A stretch of 64,000 nt of DNA, from assembly GCA_012845835.1 (NCBI GenBank), contig JABAKD010000005.1:4245655-4309654 (forward strand), written 5' to 3'. The translations under genes and the position numbers were made by a program. Below, piece by piece: positions 12,079 through 21,342 of the stretch (within the stretch, counting starts at the first letter, position 1; the number at the start of each line of letters is the position of its first letter). A model generated the notes under the pieces. The model was not told the DNA's origin. It did not search any database and worked only from the letters and a program-made list of their open reading frames with translations. Source of the DNA: Undaria pinnatifida. Its lineage: Eukaryota > Sar > Phaeophyceae > Laminariales > Alariaceae.

Positions 12079-12327
12079 ACCCCCTTTTGGGCACCTTGTT
12101 TTCAGCGGCTCGGTGTCACTCGCGCGAGTGACCCCCCTGTTTCTTGCGGTCACAGGCTTCCTTTCCTCTTTCTTTCCTTTCGTGCCGTGTAACACTCTCG
12201 ATATTTATACGAAAAGAAATGGTTGTCTGCGCTGCACCAAAAAAATCGCCGAACGTGTTCATGTTCGTGAGGTACAGAGTCGCTCGCGCGACTGGCTCAG
12301 ACCCGGTGGGGCATCCCCCTACCGAAG
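12079..12327. mobile_element. Family A MITE, diverged ends
   Basis: Contains the family's 16-bp perfect palindrome TCACTCGCGCGAGTGA (12116-12131), then CTTGCGGTC, and the second landmark GTGAGGTACAGAGTCGCTCG before GGGGCATCCCCCTACCG. The left side has CCCCTTTTGGGCACC, as in the intact copy at 51012-51258. Confidence 0.6.
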
Positions 12328-12423
12328 GGGGACATTTTCGTCGTTTTTTCTCCGAGGCTATTTGGTTAAGAAGGAACAAAATCCTAAGCCTGAAAGAAAA
12401 CCCCACATGGCCTGGGTAACTGT

Positions 12424-12945
12424 TGACCATCAATAGGTGGTTGGAGCCGTAAGCAGGTAGTTTGGTCCATAAACAGGATATTGTGAATCGTAAACCGGTA
12501 CTTGTAAACAACAAACAACTGATTATTGTAAACCATCAATCGGTAGATGCACACAGCCATAACCAGCTAACTAATTGGAACGAGTCGTTCTACGGTAGCC
12601 CCCCCCAGATTTTCTTCAACGAAATCGCCTGTTTTGATACCAGCTCACGGCCGTACCTCGCTGAAATATAGTGCTCGTTGTCACCCCGCGACGTCATCGT
12701 TCAATAGCCCTTTAACTTTGCGGACAAGAAAATACGTGGAGACATGGTTTTTTATAGCTTCTTTCCTCGTGTCGAGCAGCCATAAAACGTTCGTTAAAAG
12801 AATATCGTTGGTTTGGTGGGGGGGGCTATCGTAGAATCAGTCGAACCATACATAAGTAGTTTTTTATACCACATAAAAATCGGTTATCGTAAACCATATT
12901 TGGGTAATTGGAACCGTAAATCTGTAATGGCAAACCATTCGAGAA
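12424..12945. repeat. About 21-bp satellite array split by a family B MITE
   Basis: Loosely repeated units of the form GGTA(A/G)TTGGAACCGTAAA or ATTGTAAACCATCAATCGGTAG occupy 12424-12580 and resume at 12844-12945. The family B element 12581-12843 sits in between. Similar units form a second array at 13968-14085. Confidence 0.5.
12581..12843. mobile_element. Family B MITE
   Basis: Inverted ends CGAGTCGTTCTACGGTAGCC and GGGGCTATCGTAGAATCAG bound a non-coding interior that aligns with 9470-9716. It interrupts a 21-bp satellite, so it inserted after the satellite expanded. Confidence 0.7.
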
Positions 12946-13967
12946 CCGGGCGGGGCCGCCGATGGGCGGCCTCGCCCTCCATGGTTGCGCAAAAGCGACG
13001 CGACTGAGAACGAGGGACAAGGTAATGGACCGTAGCAAGAGGTTGAGGTGCCACATGTATTTGAAACATATATATGCCATTGAAATTATGGGTTTTGTCG
13101 GGAGTGGTTTCGCGCACGGGCATATGTGAGGTAGGTACTGGTGCACTGCATAGAGGAATTGGAAATAAGACATAAAAACGCAATTTACAAAAGGAGGTTG
13201 TGAATAGTAGGGAGGACTGTGGTGTTGTGGATAGGCGAGAAATAGATAGACGGGAAGAAAATGGAAAGAACGCAGCGGTTGAAAAACAAATGTAAACCAA
13301 TGGATGAAACGTAGTATATGTAAGGAAAGGTCGCCCAACGACGCCCTGCTGCTGTTGTTGCTGCTGCTTCTGCCAATGTGCTCTGTGCTCTACGGCAATC
13401 ATGCGAAGGCTGCCTGACGACGCCACCGGGGGGGGGCGGTTGCGGGTTGTCCCGCTTTCTGGTGTTGCACGCATACGTCACGTAGATATATGCTGGTTTG
13501 TTTCTCACGCGATGTTTTTATTCGCCCGGGGCAATTGCGGGTTGTCCTGGCCAACAACATTTTTGTCCGGATCCAAACTCAAAAAAAATGCCAAACTTAA
13601 TCCTAACCAATTTGGAAGATCTGGGCTAATTTGAGCCCATCTTGGTCCTGTTTTTTTTTAAGTTGATTTTTTTTTTGGGATCGGGGGAATAGAAGTAGGC
13701 CAAACACTACCCAAATTGGAGCAACGCAAACACCGTACACCCTCTGATTTTGGGCACCCGTGACTCTGCTCGCACGCCGAATCTCGTGCCGGGGAAAGGT
13801 GTGCGCAGATGCGAAAGCATTGCACTGCGTTAAGCTTTCCGAAGTGTAAGATGTTGAAAGGCCTCGCGGAGCTGAAGGGAGTTGTGAAGTGTACTGTTTT
13901 GAGAGTAGGGCGAATTGCCCCACATGCACGGGATCGTTCACACGTTATACCAGATATAACTTAGGCA
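12946..13967. other. Intergenic, no supported gene
   Basis: Minus-strand frames of 110-196 codons between 12826 and 13941 overlap each other and lack domains. A short (CTG/GTT) triplet patch lies at 13345-13373. A GCCAAACTTAATCCTAACCAATTTGG stretch near 13589 may be a family G scrap. Confidence 0.35.
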
Positions 13968-14085
13968 TATTTGATAAGTAGGTATTTGGAAACTTTAAAT
14001 GGGTAATTGGAAACCATAAATAGGTAATGATAAACCATTGATAGGCAATCGGGATACAGAAATAGGAAAGTGTAAAGCACAATTG
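13968..14085. repeat. Second 21-bp satellite patch
   Basis: Four to five units such as GGGTAATTGGAAACCATAAA, TAGGTAATGATAAACCATTG and TAGGCAATCGGGATACAGAA. It is clearly the same type as the array at 12424-12945. Confidence 0.55.
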
Positions 14086-14830
14086 GGATTCGAACGATAT
14101 TAGGCAGTGTAGTAATTTGTCGATCACGCGTGTGCCAGTCGGAAACCTTTTGTCCAAAATGTGCTCGTACCGCTCTCTGGTCAAGAGGAACTCTGGATGT
14201 GTAGGAGGATGCCATGCCGAACGTGGACGAGTTTGACGCGAAGAAGGCTGACACGCTAGGTAGCAATATTAGCGGAAATAGTATCGGTATTCTAGGAGCT
14301 ACATGATGGCAAAAAATGCGAAGCAGGAGGCGAACAGGATACGAGGCAGAATGCTACTTTATGTTATGTTAATAAATGATAAGGAAAAGAGACCTGGAGC
14401 GCGCCCAAATGTTGGAGTTGTCTTGACTAGGAATGGGAACGTTGTTATGCCGCGATAGGAATGTGTGGGCAATGGCCAAGTCACTGTGGCAAGAAGCAAT
14501 TTAAATGAGTACGCCCCTGCTCGTCTCCGCGGTCGTCAAAGCACCTCACGGCGCCTTGCGCTTGGTGTGAGTTAAATATGTCTACGTGGCCGGTGACAAC
14601 CCGGCGTGCGTCTGCCCCGGCATGTTAGAGATGTGCAAGGGCCTATGGCCCTCAAGACTACCATTCTGTTCGGAAACACAGTAAACATTTATTTTAATGT
14701 CAATTTCCAAAGATTGCTTATTTTTGCGGACAGAATGGTACGGGCTTGCTGTGATCACGCCACCCCCGACCTGCTCTGCGCTTGGCTCCGTACCAAGGTT
14801 GAGGTGGACGGGTCACCGTTCGTTAGGGAG
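14086..14830. other. Intergenic, no supported gene
   Basis: I see no gene, repeat family member or structured element here. Open frames are short and unsupported. Confidence 0.35.
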
Positions 14831-15106
14831 CCATCGCACGGTAGGGGTGAATGCAGCATCAGATAGTCCCTTGAAGCTCTCCTCACATGAGGAGCTCAAT
14901 ATCTCACTCTGAAAAATGATTCGGAAGGCATTCGTTTCGCCCAACCCGACCAAGCTTCTGTGCCTAGTAGTGTCCTACAAAAATGTGTACTCGCGAAATT
15001 TTACTTGACTAATGACTAACCGGTAGTTCCTCGCTTGAGGAGCTCAATCGGGCACAAAGATATACTAGTTAATCTCACAACTACAACCCCTACCGTGGGA
15101 TGACTC
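14831..15106. mobile_element. Family D MITE
   Basis: About 276 bp bounded by CATCGCACGGTAGGGGT and ACCCCTACCGTGGGATGACT. Internal landmarks are TGAGGAGCTCAATATCTCA, GGCATTCGTTTCGCCCAACC and a second GAGGAGCTCAATCGG. The same landmarks, in reverse order, occur at 36999-37274. Confidence 0.65.
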
Positions 15107-15109
15107 CGG

Positions 15110-15330
15110 GTGGCGGGGCTTTGGTTGTTTGTGCAGTGTGGCTCGGGGTCACTCGCGCGAGCGACCCCCGCTTGTTCCTTGCGGTCTTGACTTTTCGGCA
15201 TGAAATTTGCGCAAAGGAATGATAATCTACGTTTCTGCGCGACAAAAAACCCTTGAAGTTTTGCGGTCCGTGATGTGCAGAGTCACTCTTGCGAGTGGCG
15301 AAAGCGCCAGTAGCGAGTAGGAGGGTATTG
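15110..15330. mobile_element. Family A MITE, diverged
   Basis: Carries GGGTCACTCGCGCGAGCGACC (one change from the perfect palindrome), TTGCGGTC, and the partner landmark TGTGCAGAGTCACTCTTGCG. The tips are eroded, so the ends are approximate. It adjoins a family D copy. Confidence 0.55.
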
Positions 15331-15332
15331 TA

Positions 15333-15530
15333 CTACAATGCCGTAGCCTTTGGGCTGGGTACAATATACGGCACACCTGTGAGGCGAGGAAAATTCCTGT
15401 TCGGCGTCTAAGGGTGTGATGGAGTGCTCTAGACTATACCATAGCATTTGGTCTGGGTACAAAAGAAGGCACACCTACGAGGCGAGGAAAGTTCTTGTTT
15501 GGCGTCTAGAGGTGTTACAGATTGCTCTTC
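15333..15530. repeat. Tandem duplication, 2 x about 98 bp
   Basis: Two head-to-tail units share CC(G/A)TAGC(C/A)TTTGG(G/T)CTGGGTAC, GGCACACCT, GAGGCGAGGAAA and TTCGGCGTCTA (second unit TTTGGCGTCTA). The 108-codon frame at 15416-15742 is an accident of this repeat. Confidence 0.7.
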
Positions 15531-16109
15531 GTAGAAGCCGTGTCATGGTTGGGGTGAATGTCACAAACTTTAGCTTTGCACGCATCATTCACAACGTAGA
15601 GGTATTCCTCTCGTCGCGTGCATTTGTGCACGCGGCTCGGCTGTCATGTACCCGCAAGAGGTTACCCGATTCTATCTCACAAGCTACCTTCAATTATGCG
15701 CAACCTCTCAACATCATCACGGCCCAAAGCTACCCGAGTTGACATATAGACCACAAGGCTACCAAGACTAACACCTGGGAAAGTGTCCTTAGAGGCTCGG
15801 CTGTCGTAGTCCTGGCCCTCGCGTGCCATCGCTATCTCTTGATACAGCGCTGGCACACGAGAAGAATCAAGCATGCGAAAGAGTGAGGCACCAGGGAGAG
15901 CACAAATCTTCAACAAGACCTGGAAGGCATGTATATTTCTTTGGGGTCCACCCGATCTTGCCCCCATTTCCCTACATGCCAACCCCTGAGTGGAAACCCC
16001 TTCTTAGACCCAGAAAACCACCGTAACATCCTCCCCAGCTGGTTGGCCAGGGAAAGGACAGCCATGTGATGCTATAGACGGTGGTTTCAAGTTTGTCTAC
16101 ATCACCCAA
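15531..16109. other. Intergenic, no supported gene
   Basis: No gene seen. 16023-16090 contains one diverged unit of the CCTCTCCAACTGGTTGGC repeat that is tandem at 16976-17165. Confidence 0.35.
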
Positions 16110-16620
16110 GACCGAAGAAGGAAAGTCCGGCCTAGTTACTCCGTTCAGGAAAAGCCTTCCTCAGCACGCACCAGATTTCACGTGCGCCGAAAAACTGACA
16201 AAAAGAGGGGGATGCTGTTTCTTGGACACTCCCCAAAAGGCGCTTCGTATGCCAACCAAACTGGTAGGGACAAACCCGGCCGACTTACTCCGTTAGGAAA
16301 ACCCCCTCCCAGCACGCCAAGTGCGCCGCAAAACTAATATCCCGAGAGGAGCGCTGTTTTTCTCGAGCACCTCCCCGAAACGCGCTATGCCAACCAAACA
16401 GGGAGGCAAAAACCCGGCCGAGTTACTTCGTTAGGAAAGCTCCCTCCCAGCACGCCAAGTGCGCCGCAAAACTAATATAACGACAAGAGCGCTGCTTTCT
16501 CGTCCCCGCCCCCCCCCAAATGCGCTATGGCAACCAAACTGGGAGGGAAAAATCGGCCGGGTTACTCGGTTAGGAACCCCCTTCCCCAGCACACCAATGG
16601 CGCCGCAAGAACCGTCTAAT
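16110..16620. repeat. Tandem array, 4 x about 140 bp
   Basis: Four units each contain CGGCC(T/G)(A)(G/C)TTACT(C/T)CGTTAGG, then CCCAGCACGCCAAGTGCGCCGC, AAAACTAATA, GCGCTATGCCAACCAAACTGG. Unit anchors lie near 16128, 16275, 16415 and 16552. Open frames across it are repeat-driven. Confidence 0.75.
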
Positions 16621-16975
16621 GTAAATGTGCCCCCCGCTGCATCTCCCTTCCCCAAACATGACCCGACCAGGGGTAGGGATCGGCCGCGTCTGATGCGCTG
16701 GAGTCGTGGATCATTTTATGTGTGCCTTCTTGGCTTTATTCTTGTTGCTGGATTTCCCTCCCTTGGCGTCCGTCTCGCCCATCTTCGGTTCTGAAACGTA
16801 AAGAGCGGCGCCCGGGGCTGCAGCCGGCAAGAGGCTAGAAGAAGGTCATGGCAGATAGTAATAATCCGACGGCGACAACCGTGGCGACACTCAAGTATTA
16901 AGTTGGTTCTGAGCCCCGATATCCGCGATAACGTACCAACTGTCCTACTCTATGAATTGGACACACCACACCGTC
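16621..16975. other. Spacer between two arrays, nothing seen
   Basis: No gene or repeat identified. Confidence 0.3.
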
Positions 16976-17165
16976 GCAACCTCCTCTCCAACTGGTTGGC
17001 TAGAGAGAGGCCAGCCAGGCGATACCCAAGACGGTGTATACTACCAGCAAAGAAACCTACATGAAGGCAGCCACAACCACAATGTCCCCGTCAATACCAC
17101 AACCTGGTTGGCTCGAGAGAGGTCAGTCACGCGATACCCAAGACGGTGTATGGTGACAACAAGGA
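16976..17165. repeat. Tandem repeat, 2 units of about 120 bp
   Basis: Units share CTGGTTGGCT(A/C)GAGAGAGG, CAG(C/T)CA, GCGATACCCAAGACGGTGTA and AGGAAAC. A diverged third unit lies apart, at 16023-16090. Confidence 0.6.
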
Positions 17166-17225
17166 AACAGACGTATATGCAGACACAACCACAAATTTCA
17201 AGTTACTACCGAGCCGACTGCTACT

Positions 17226-17528
17226 AGGTAGCCCCGGTGGCGTATCAGGTTATCCTCGAGCCTGGTATAGGTCAATTTCGTGAGTTCGAACCCCCCCGAG
17301 TGCATACTCGTATAAATTCGTGGGGACTTTTTCTTGTGCACAAATTGACTTACGGAAAGCGCGAGAGCGTGAGTTAGCAAAACTCGATGAAAAATCGACG
17401 AGCAGTGTGGGATCGCTGAACCCTACGCGCGATAAAAATTGAAGGCAAAAACTGAAGGAAGAAGGACGGCACCTGTGACCACGGCTTGTCCAGAAGCTGG
17501 AAAGTAGAAGTGTGTGAAAAAAAAAAAC
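17226..17528 (+). mobile_element. tRNA-headed SINE, full length
   Basis: The head reads like a tRNA gene: GGTAGCCCCGGTGGCGTATC (A-box position), then TTCGTGAGTTCGAACCCCCC (B-box position, GAGTTCGAACC), followed by an unrelated body and a final A run at 17518-17527. An A run at the 3' end with a pol III-type promoter at the 5' end is the SINE pattern. Copies on the minus strand lie at 21044-21342, 22993-23286, 23563-24238 (interrupted), 31636-31945 (diverged) and 55891-56189. The copy at 4078-4236 is a tail only. Confidence 0.75.
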
Positions 17529-17694
17529 TTACCTGGATGTATTCTCGTCGACAAACTTGGCGCATCCATGACCCATGCGTAATCTATGCGGCAAGACTTG
17601 GTTATGAAGATTGCCGTCGTTGAACAAGGAACCAATCATGGACGCCGATCATGACGGGCATCACGCGCAATATAGAGGTGGTGAGCAAGCACTG

Positions 17695-18020
17695 GGCTCA
17701 TGTTATCACGGGCCAACATGTTTTCTCACAAGGTAACATCTCCCGCTTGCTCAGCGGCAAATGCTGCGTTGTATTTATTTGCTCGTGAGCAAACATCATT
17801 TGATCACGAGCCAACATGGGTTTGCTCATGAGCAAACATCATTTGATCACGAGCTATCACTATGTAATCACGAGCAAAGCAGGTTTTCTCATGAGTAAAC
17901 ATCATTTGATCACGAGCAAACACCATTTGATCACGAGCAAATATGGTTTTGCTCATTAGCAAACATTTGATCACGAGCAAACTCGGTTTAGGCAGACATC
18001 GTTTGATCACCAGCGAACAT
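17695..18020. repeat. Minisatellite of palindromic TGATCACGAGCAAACAT units
   Basis: Roughly ten repeats of about 20-40 bp alternate TTTGATCACGAGCAAACAT with TTTGCTCATGAGCAAACATC. Two internal palindromes, TGATCA and GCTCATGAGC, recur in the units. Order and spacing vary. The minus-strand frame reading 'FARDQMMFAHEQ' is a translation of the repeat and not a gene. Confidence 0.75.
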
Positions 18021-19856
18021 TGAGGTTGGACTCGAGGAAGCAGAACAATGAAAGGGAGTTTGAGGCGATGCATGTCCAACATTGTAAAGGGTAGCGTGAT
18101 AACAGCTCACCCGATAATGGACTATAGTAGTGTCGTTAGTCGATTGTGTGTGCAAATTAAGTGGAAACGTTACAAAGGACAAACGCTCGACCGCCAATCA
18201 ATTTGGTGATTACTGTCGTGCTGGCCCAGCGATCGGTTCTCAGCTCGTTTACTAGTGAGACCACAGTACATTTGCTACTCTAGTTCGAAGTACATTGCCC
18301 TCCAAAACTTGGTTCCTGTTGTGAATCGGTCAACAGTGATCTTCAACAGATGCCGCCAGTTGACATGACATCACATGAAATCCTGCCTCAGCGGTAAGAG
18401 CGCACAAAGAGCGGAATGCGCCGTTTACATCCGCGTCGTATTTAGCAGTTCCGCCAATAATGGCATTAATCGAGTCCGGCACACACGTAAAAAGATTGGG
18501 GTGTTCTATCACCTCAGTATCTTTCTAGCCATGCATGCCGTAGCTCCAATGAACTCGAGGAAGCACCCGGCAACCCTCAGGCCTAGCGATTGCGCTCGTA
18601 CGGGGCGTTGCATGCGGCACGTTCGTGACGACGGGCGCATTGAGGCTGTGTATTTGTTGTAGTCACCCCTGCATACAACAGGCGTCGAGCACGACTACAA
18701 ACACGCATGTACGGACGGCAACCGAGCGTGCATGCACGCATCGCCTACATTGCACCAGATAAGCGCGACATCGAGCGTATATATGAAACTTACCTATTAC
18801 TGTCCCCTGTATACGAAACATAATATCATAGTCACCGAATGCCCATGCAGGACTGTAAGCACGGAAGGAAGCATATAGCAAGCGTTGAGGATGGATACAT
18901 CGCAACATTGGTAGGGTTGGCTGCACCTTTAGCACCATGGCATCTCTTCTAGCTTACGCCCTCGGAAAATATTCCCGTTCGGTTATGCTCGTAGCGACTG
19001 CTCGCCCACTAAGCCCAACGGCATACCCATGAGCCATCATCCCCCAAGCTCAGCCTGTCTCGGTTACAGGAGACACCAGAATATGCCCCGTGGTTTGCTT
19101 CAAGCCAACTGGATGAAACCTTACAACGCTTCTTAAAGCCTTCCTTAGGTAGCGCGTATTCACGGGTGGTGGGCAATGTAAAATATACATACCTGCATAC
19201 CCAAATGTAGACCGGGGGGTAGGGAATGTACAATGTACTACTTCTATATCATAGTAAATTGCATCTGAAAATTTACAATCCATGTATTTGTTTCGTTCTT
19301 TCGTAATCTATAGACTATTTTGGCTCTTGAAGAGAATTGCATGGATTGCCTACTGATGTATTGACGATTTAGTGTTAACTGCAAGGATGTAAACATGCAC
19401 CAATCTATGGGAAAATCGCGACCAGCCACCACCCTTCGCCTGGTCTTGCAGACCATACGTGACGAAGGGTGGGGACTGCGCACTGGGAATATACGATGCG
19501 TCGTAGTGGGCTGTCAGATCACTGCCTCAAGACAGGCCCACCGTTGGACGCATGAGAGATAAAATATGTGGGACTACTTCACTCGTCATACCGGAAATTC
19601 CGGAGTGCGGGCTCTGCTGAATGAGGCTTACCACGCGACCCTTTCCAGAGTGGTGGTTGGGACTCAGCGCTCGCTCACCCACACTAAATCTCTCACAGAA
19701 TACAGACACAGGAGATCGTTGCCTACAGAACGCCTCTCCGGACAACGAACTCAGCGATGAACTCTCCACTGGATTTACTGTCGAGATCTTTTCTGTTTAG
19801 TAATGGATTATTTATGATTTCGATAAAGTTCGTGACACAAAAGGGTGATCCTATTC
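18021..19856. other. Intergenic, no supported gene
   Basis: Frames on both strands are short (up to about 95 codons) and lack domains. I found no member of the repeat families described elsewhere. Confidence 0.35.
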
Positions 19857-20290
19857 AATCTGTGCGCGGAACCTATAAAGTCCGTTCTAGAGGGGGAAAA
19901 AATCTGACGGCTGGGGAAGTAATGCATCCATTTATCATGCGTATTCTGTAAGTCGTATCACCAGTGAGGGGAAGGCGGAGTTTTAAGGCGGGCGGGGGGC
20001 GAGGGGGAGGGGGGTTGAACAGGAAGGGGGGAGGAGGAGGGGGGTTGAAAAGGAAGGGGGGAGGAGGAGGGGGACACATCAATCTGTGCGCTGAAACTAT
20101 AAAACCCGTTTTTGAAGGGGACGACATGTGGCCTGTGGAAGGAATGCATCATCAGTTTATCCTGTATATCCTGTAAGTCGTGTAACCGGTGAGGGGAGGG
20201 CGGAGATTTTTAATGGGGGATGGGGCGGGAGGTTGAAAAGGAGAGGGGGGAAGGGGTTCCAACAGTTTTAGGTCGCATAAACATATAAAA
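19857..20290. repeat. Tandem pair of a dispersed repeat with G-rich tails
   Basis: Two units (from 19857 and about 20082) share CAATCTGTGCGC-GAA, CTATAAA, GGAATGCATC or AATGCATCC, TCCTGTAAGTCGT, ACCGGTGAGGGGA and GGCGGAG, each followed by a G-rich purine tract (19990-20073 and 20216-20250). A third, dispersed copy lies at 49275-49520 and ends in the same TTCCAAC-TTTT-TCGCATAAA. Confidence 0.6.
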
Positions 20291-20305
20291 TGACTACTAG
20301 CTAAT

Positions 20306-20427
20306 CACCACACCACCACCACCACCACCACCATCACCACCACCCCGTACACGGTACATACGCCTGATGGTGGTGGTGGTGGTGGTGGTGGTGGTGGTGG
20401 GGGGGGGGTGGTGGCGGCGGCGACGGT
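20306..20427. repeat. (CAC)n...(GTG)n hairpin 1
   Basis: About 34 bases of CAC triplets, then a loop containing GTACACGGTACATACGCCTG, then about 50 bases of GTG triplets that continue into GGC/GGT. The arms are complementary, so either strand can fold into a long hairpin. Frames here code only Thr/His/Val-type low complexity. Confidence 0.8.
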
Positions 20428-20596
20428 GTTTGAAGTGGTGGGTCCTGACAGCTGCGAACACACCGCGCTGTATCGTACTTTTACGTTTAGCCATTATCAC
20501 CAGGTAAACAGAAGCGCAAAACAACCGATCTCTACAGATGATACTGTCACCTTTCTGTACTACTGGGTCGTGTACCACCATCATCGACGTACGATA

Positions 20597-20710
20597 TCAC
20601 CGCCACCACCACCGCCACCACCATCACTAATCCCATTGTACTCGGTACATACTCCTGCGGCAGCGGTGGTGGTGATGGTGGTGGCGTTGGCGGTGGAGGT
20701 GGCGCTGGTG
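20597..20710. repeat. (CAC)n...(GTG)n hairpin 2
   Basis: A second inverted triplet pair with related loop TTGTACTCGGTACATACTCCTG, less pure than hairpin 1 (includes CGC and GGC triplets). The similar loops show that the two hairpins are duplicates of one ancestral structure. Confidence 0.75.
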
Positions 20711-21043
20711 ACGTTTGTTTGCAGTGTGCTCTAAACTGATATTCCTACTCGTCCTGGTGTGTGTTCTTCATAAAACTGTTGCTTCCATCCATCAACAAAT
20801 CAATTCAAGGTTTCTGCGCCCCACAAAACTGCTATTTCCACCCATCGACACAACGACCACAGAATCAAGTGCAAAGGTTTCTGCGCTGACGCGCATCGAT
20901 TAATGGCAACGCTTTATAAAACTCAACAACTGTACTGCTATAAATACTATTATATTGTTGCAGCTGTATGTATCAAGTTGAGCATGATAGACTATAGACT
21001 AGTCTAGTCTATAGACTAGACTTGTAGACTATATACCTGGTAT
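20711..21043. other. Intergenic; TAGACTA palindrome cluster
   Basis: No gene seen. 20988-21040 is a dense run of overlapping palindromes built from TAGACTA/TAGTCTA, followed by TATACCTGGTATA directly before the poly(T) end of a SINE. Confidence 0.4.
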
Positions 21044-21342
21044 ATTTTTTTTGACACACATTTACTTTCCAGCTTCTGGACAAGCGGTGGTCACAGGTGT
21101 CGTCCTTTCCCCCCCCGTTTCGTGCCTTCAATTCTTATCGCGCATAGGGTTCAGCAATCCCACTGTTCGTCGATTTTTCATCGAGTGTTGCTACTCACGC
21201 TCTCGCGCTTTCCGCAAGTCAATTTGTGCTTAAGAAAAAGTCTCCACGAATTTATACGAGTGTGCACTCGGGGGGATTCGAACTCACGAAACTGACCTAT
21301 ACCAGGCTGGAGGATAACCTGATACGCCAACGGGGAGACCGA
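21044..21342 (-). mobile_element. tRNA-headed SINE, full length
   Basis: On the minus strand: tRNA-like head (21342 downwards, with GAGTTCGAATCCCCCC as the B-box), body with AAAGCGCGAGAGCGTGAG and AACCCTATGCGCGATAAG, and a terminal A run (seen as T at 21045-21052). It aligns end to end with 17226-17528. Confidence 0.75.

Noticed and set aside
12884-13474. 196-codon minus-strand ORF with Gln run
   Set aside because: The Gln run is a CTG/TTG triplet patch. Two overlapping frames are equally long, and it has no domain.
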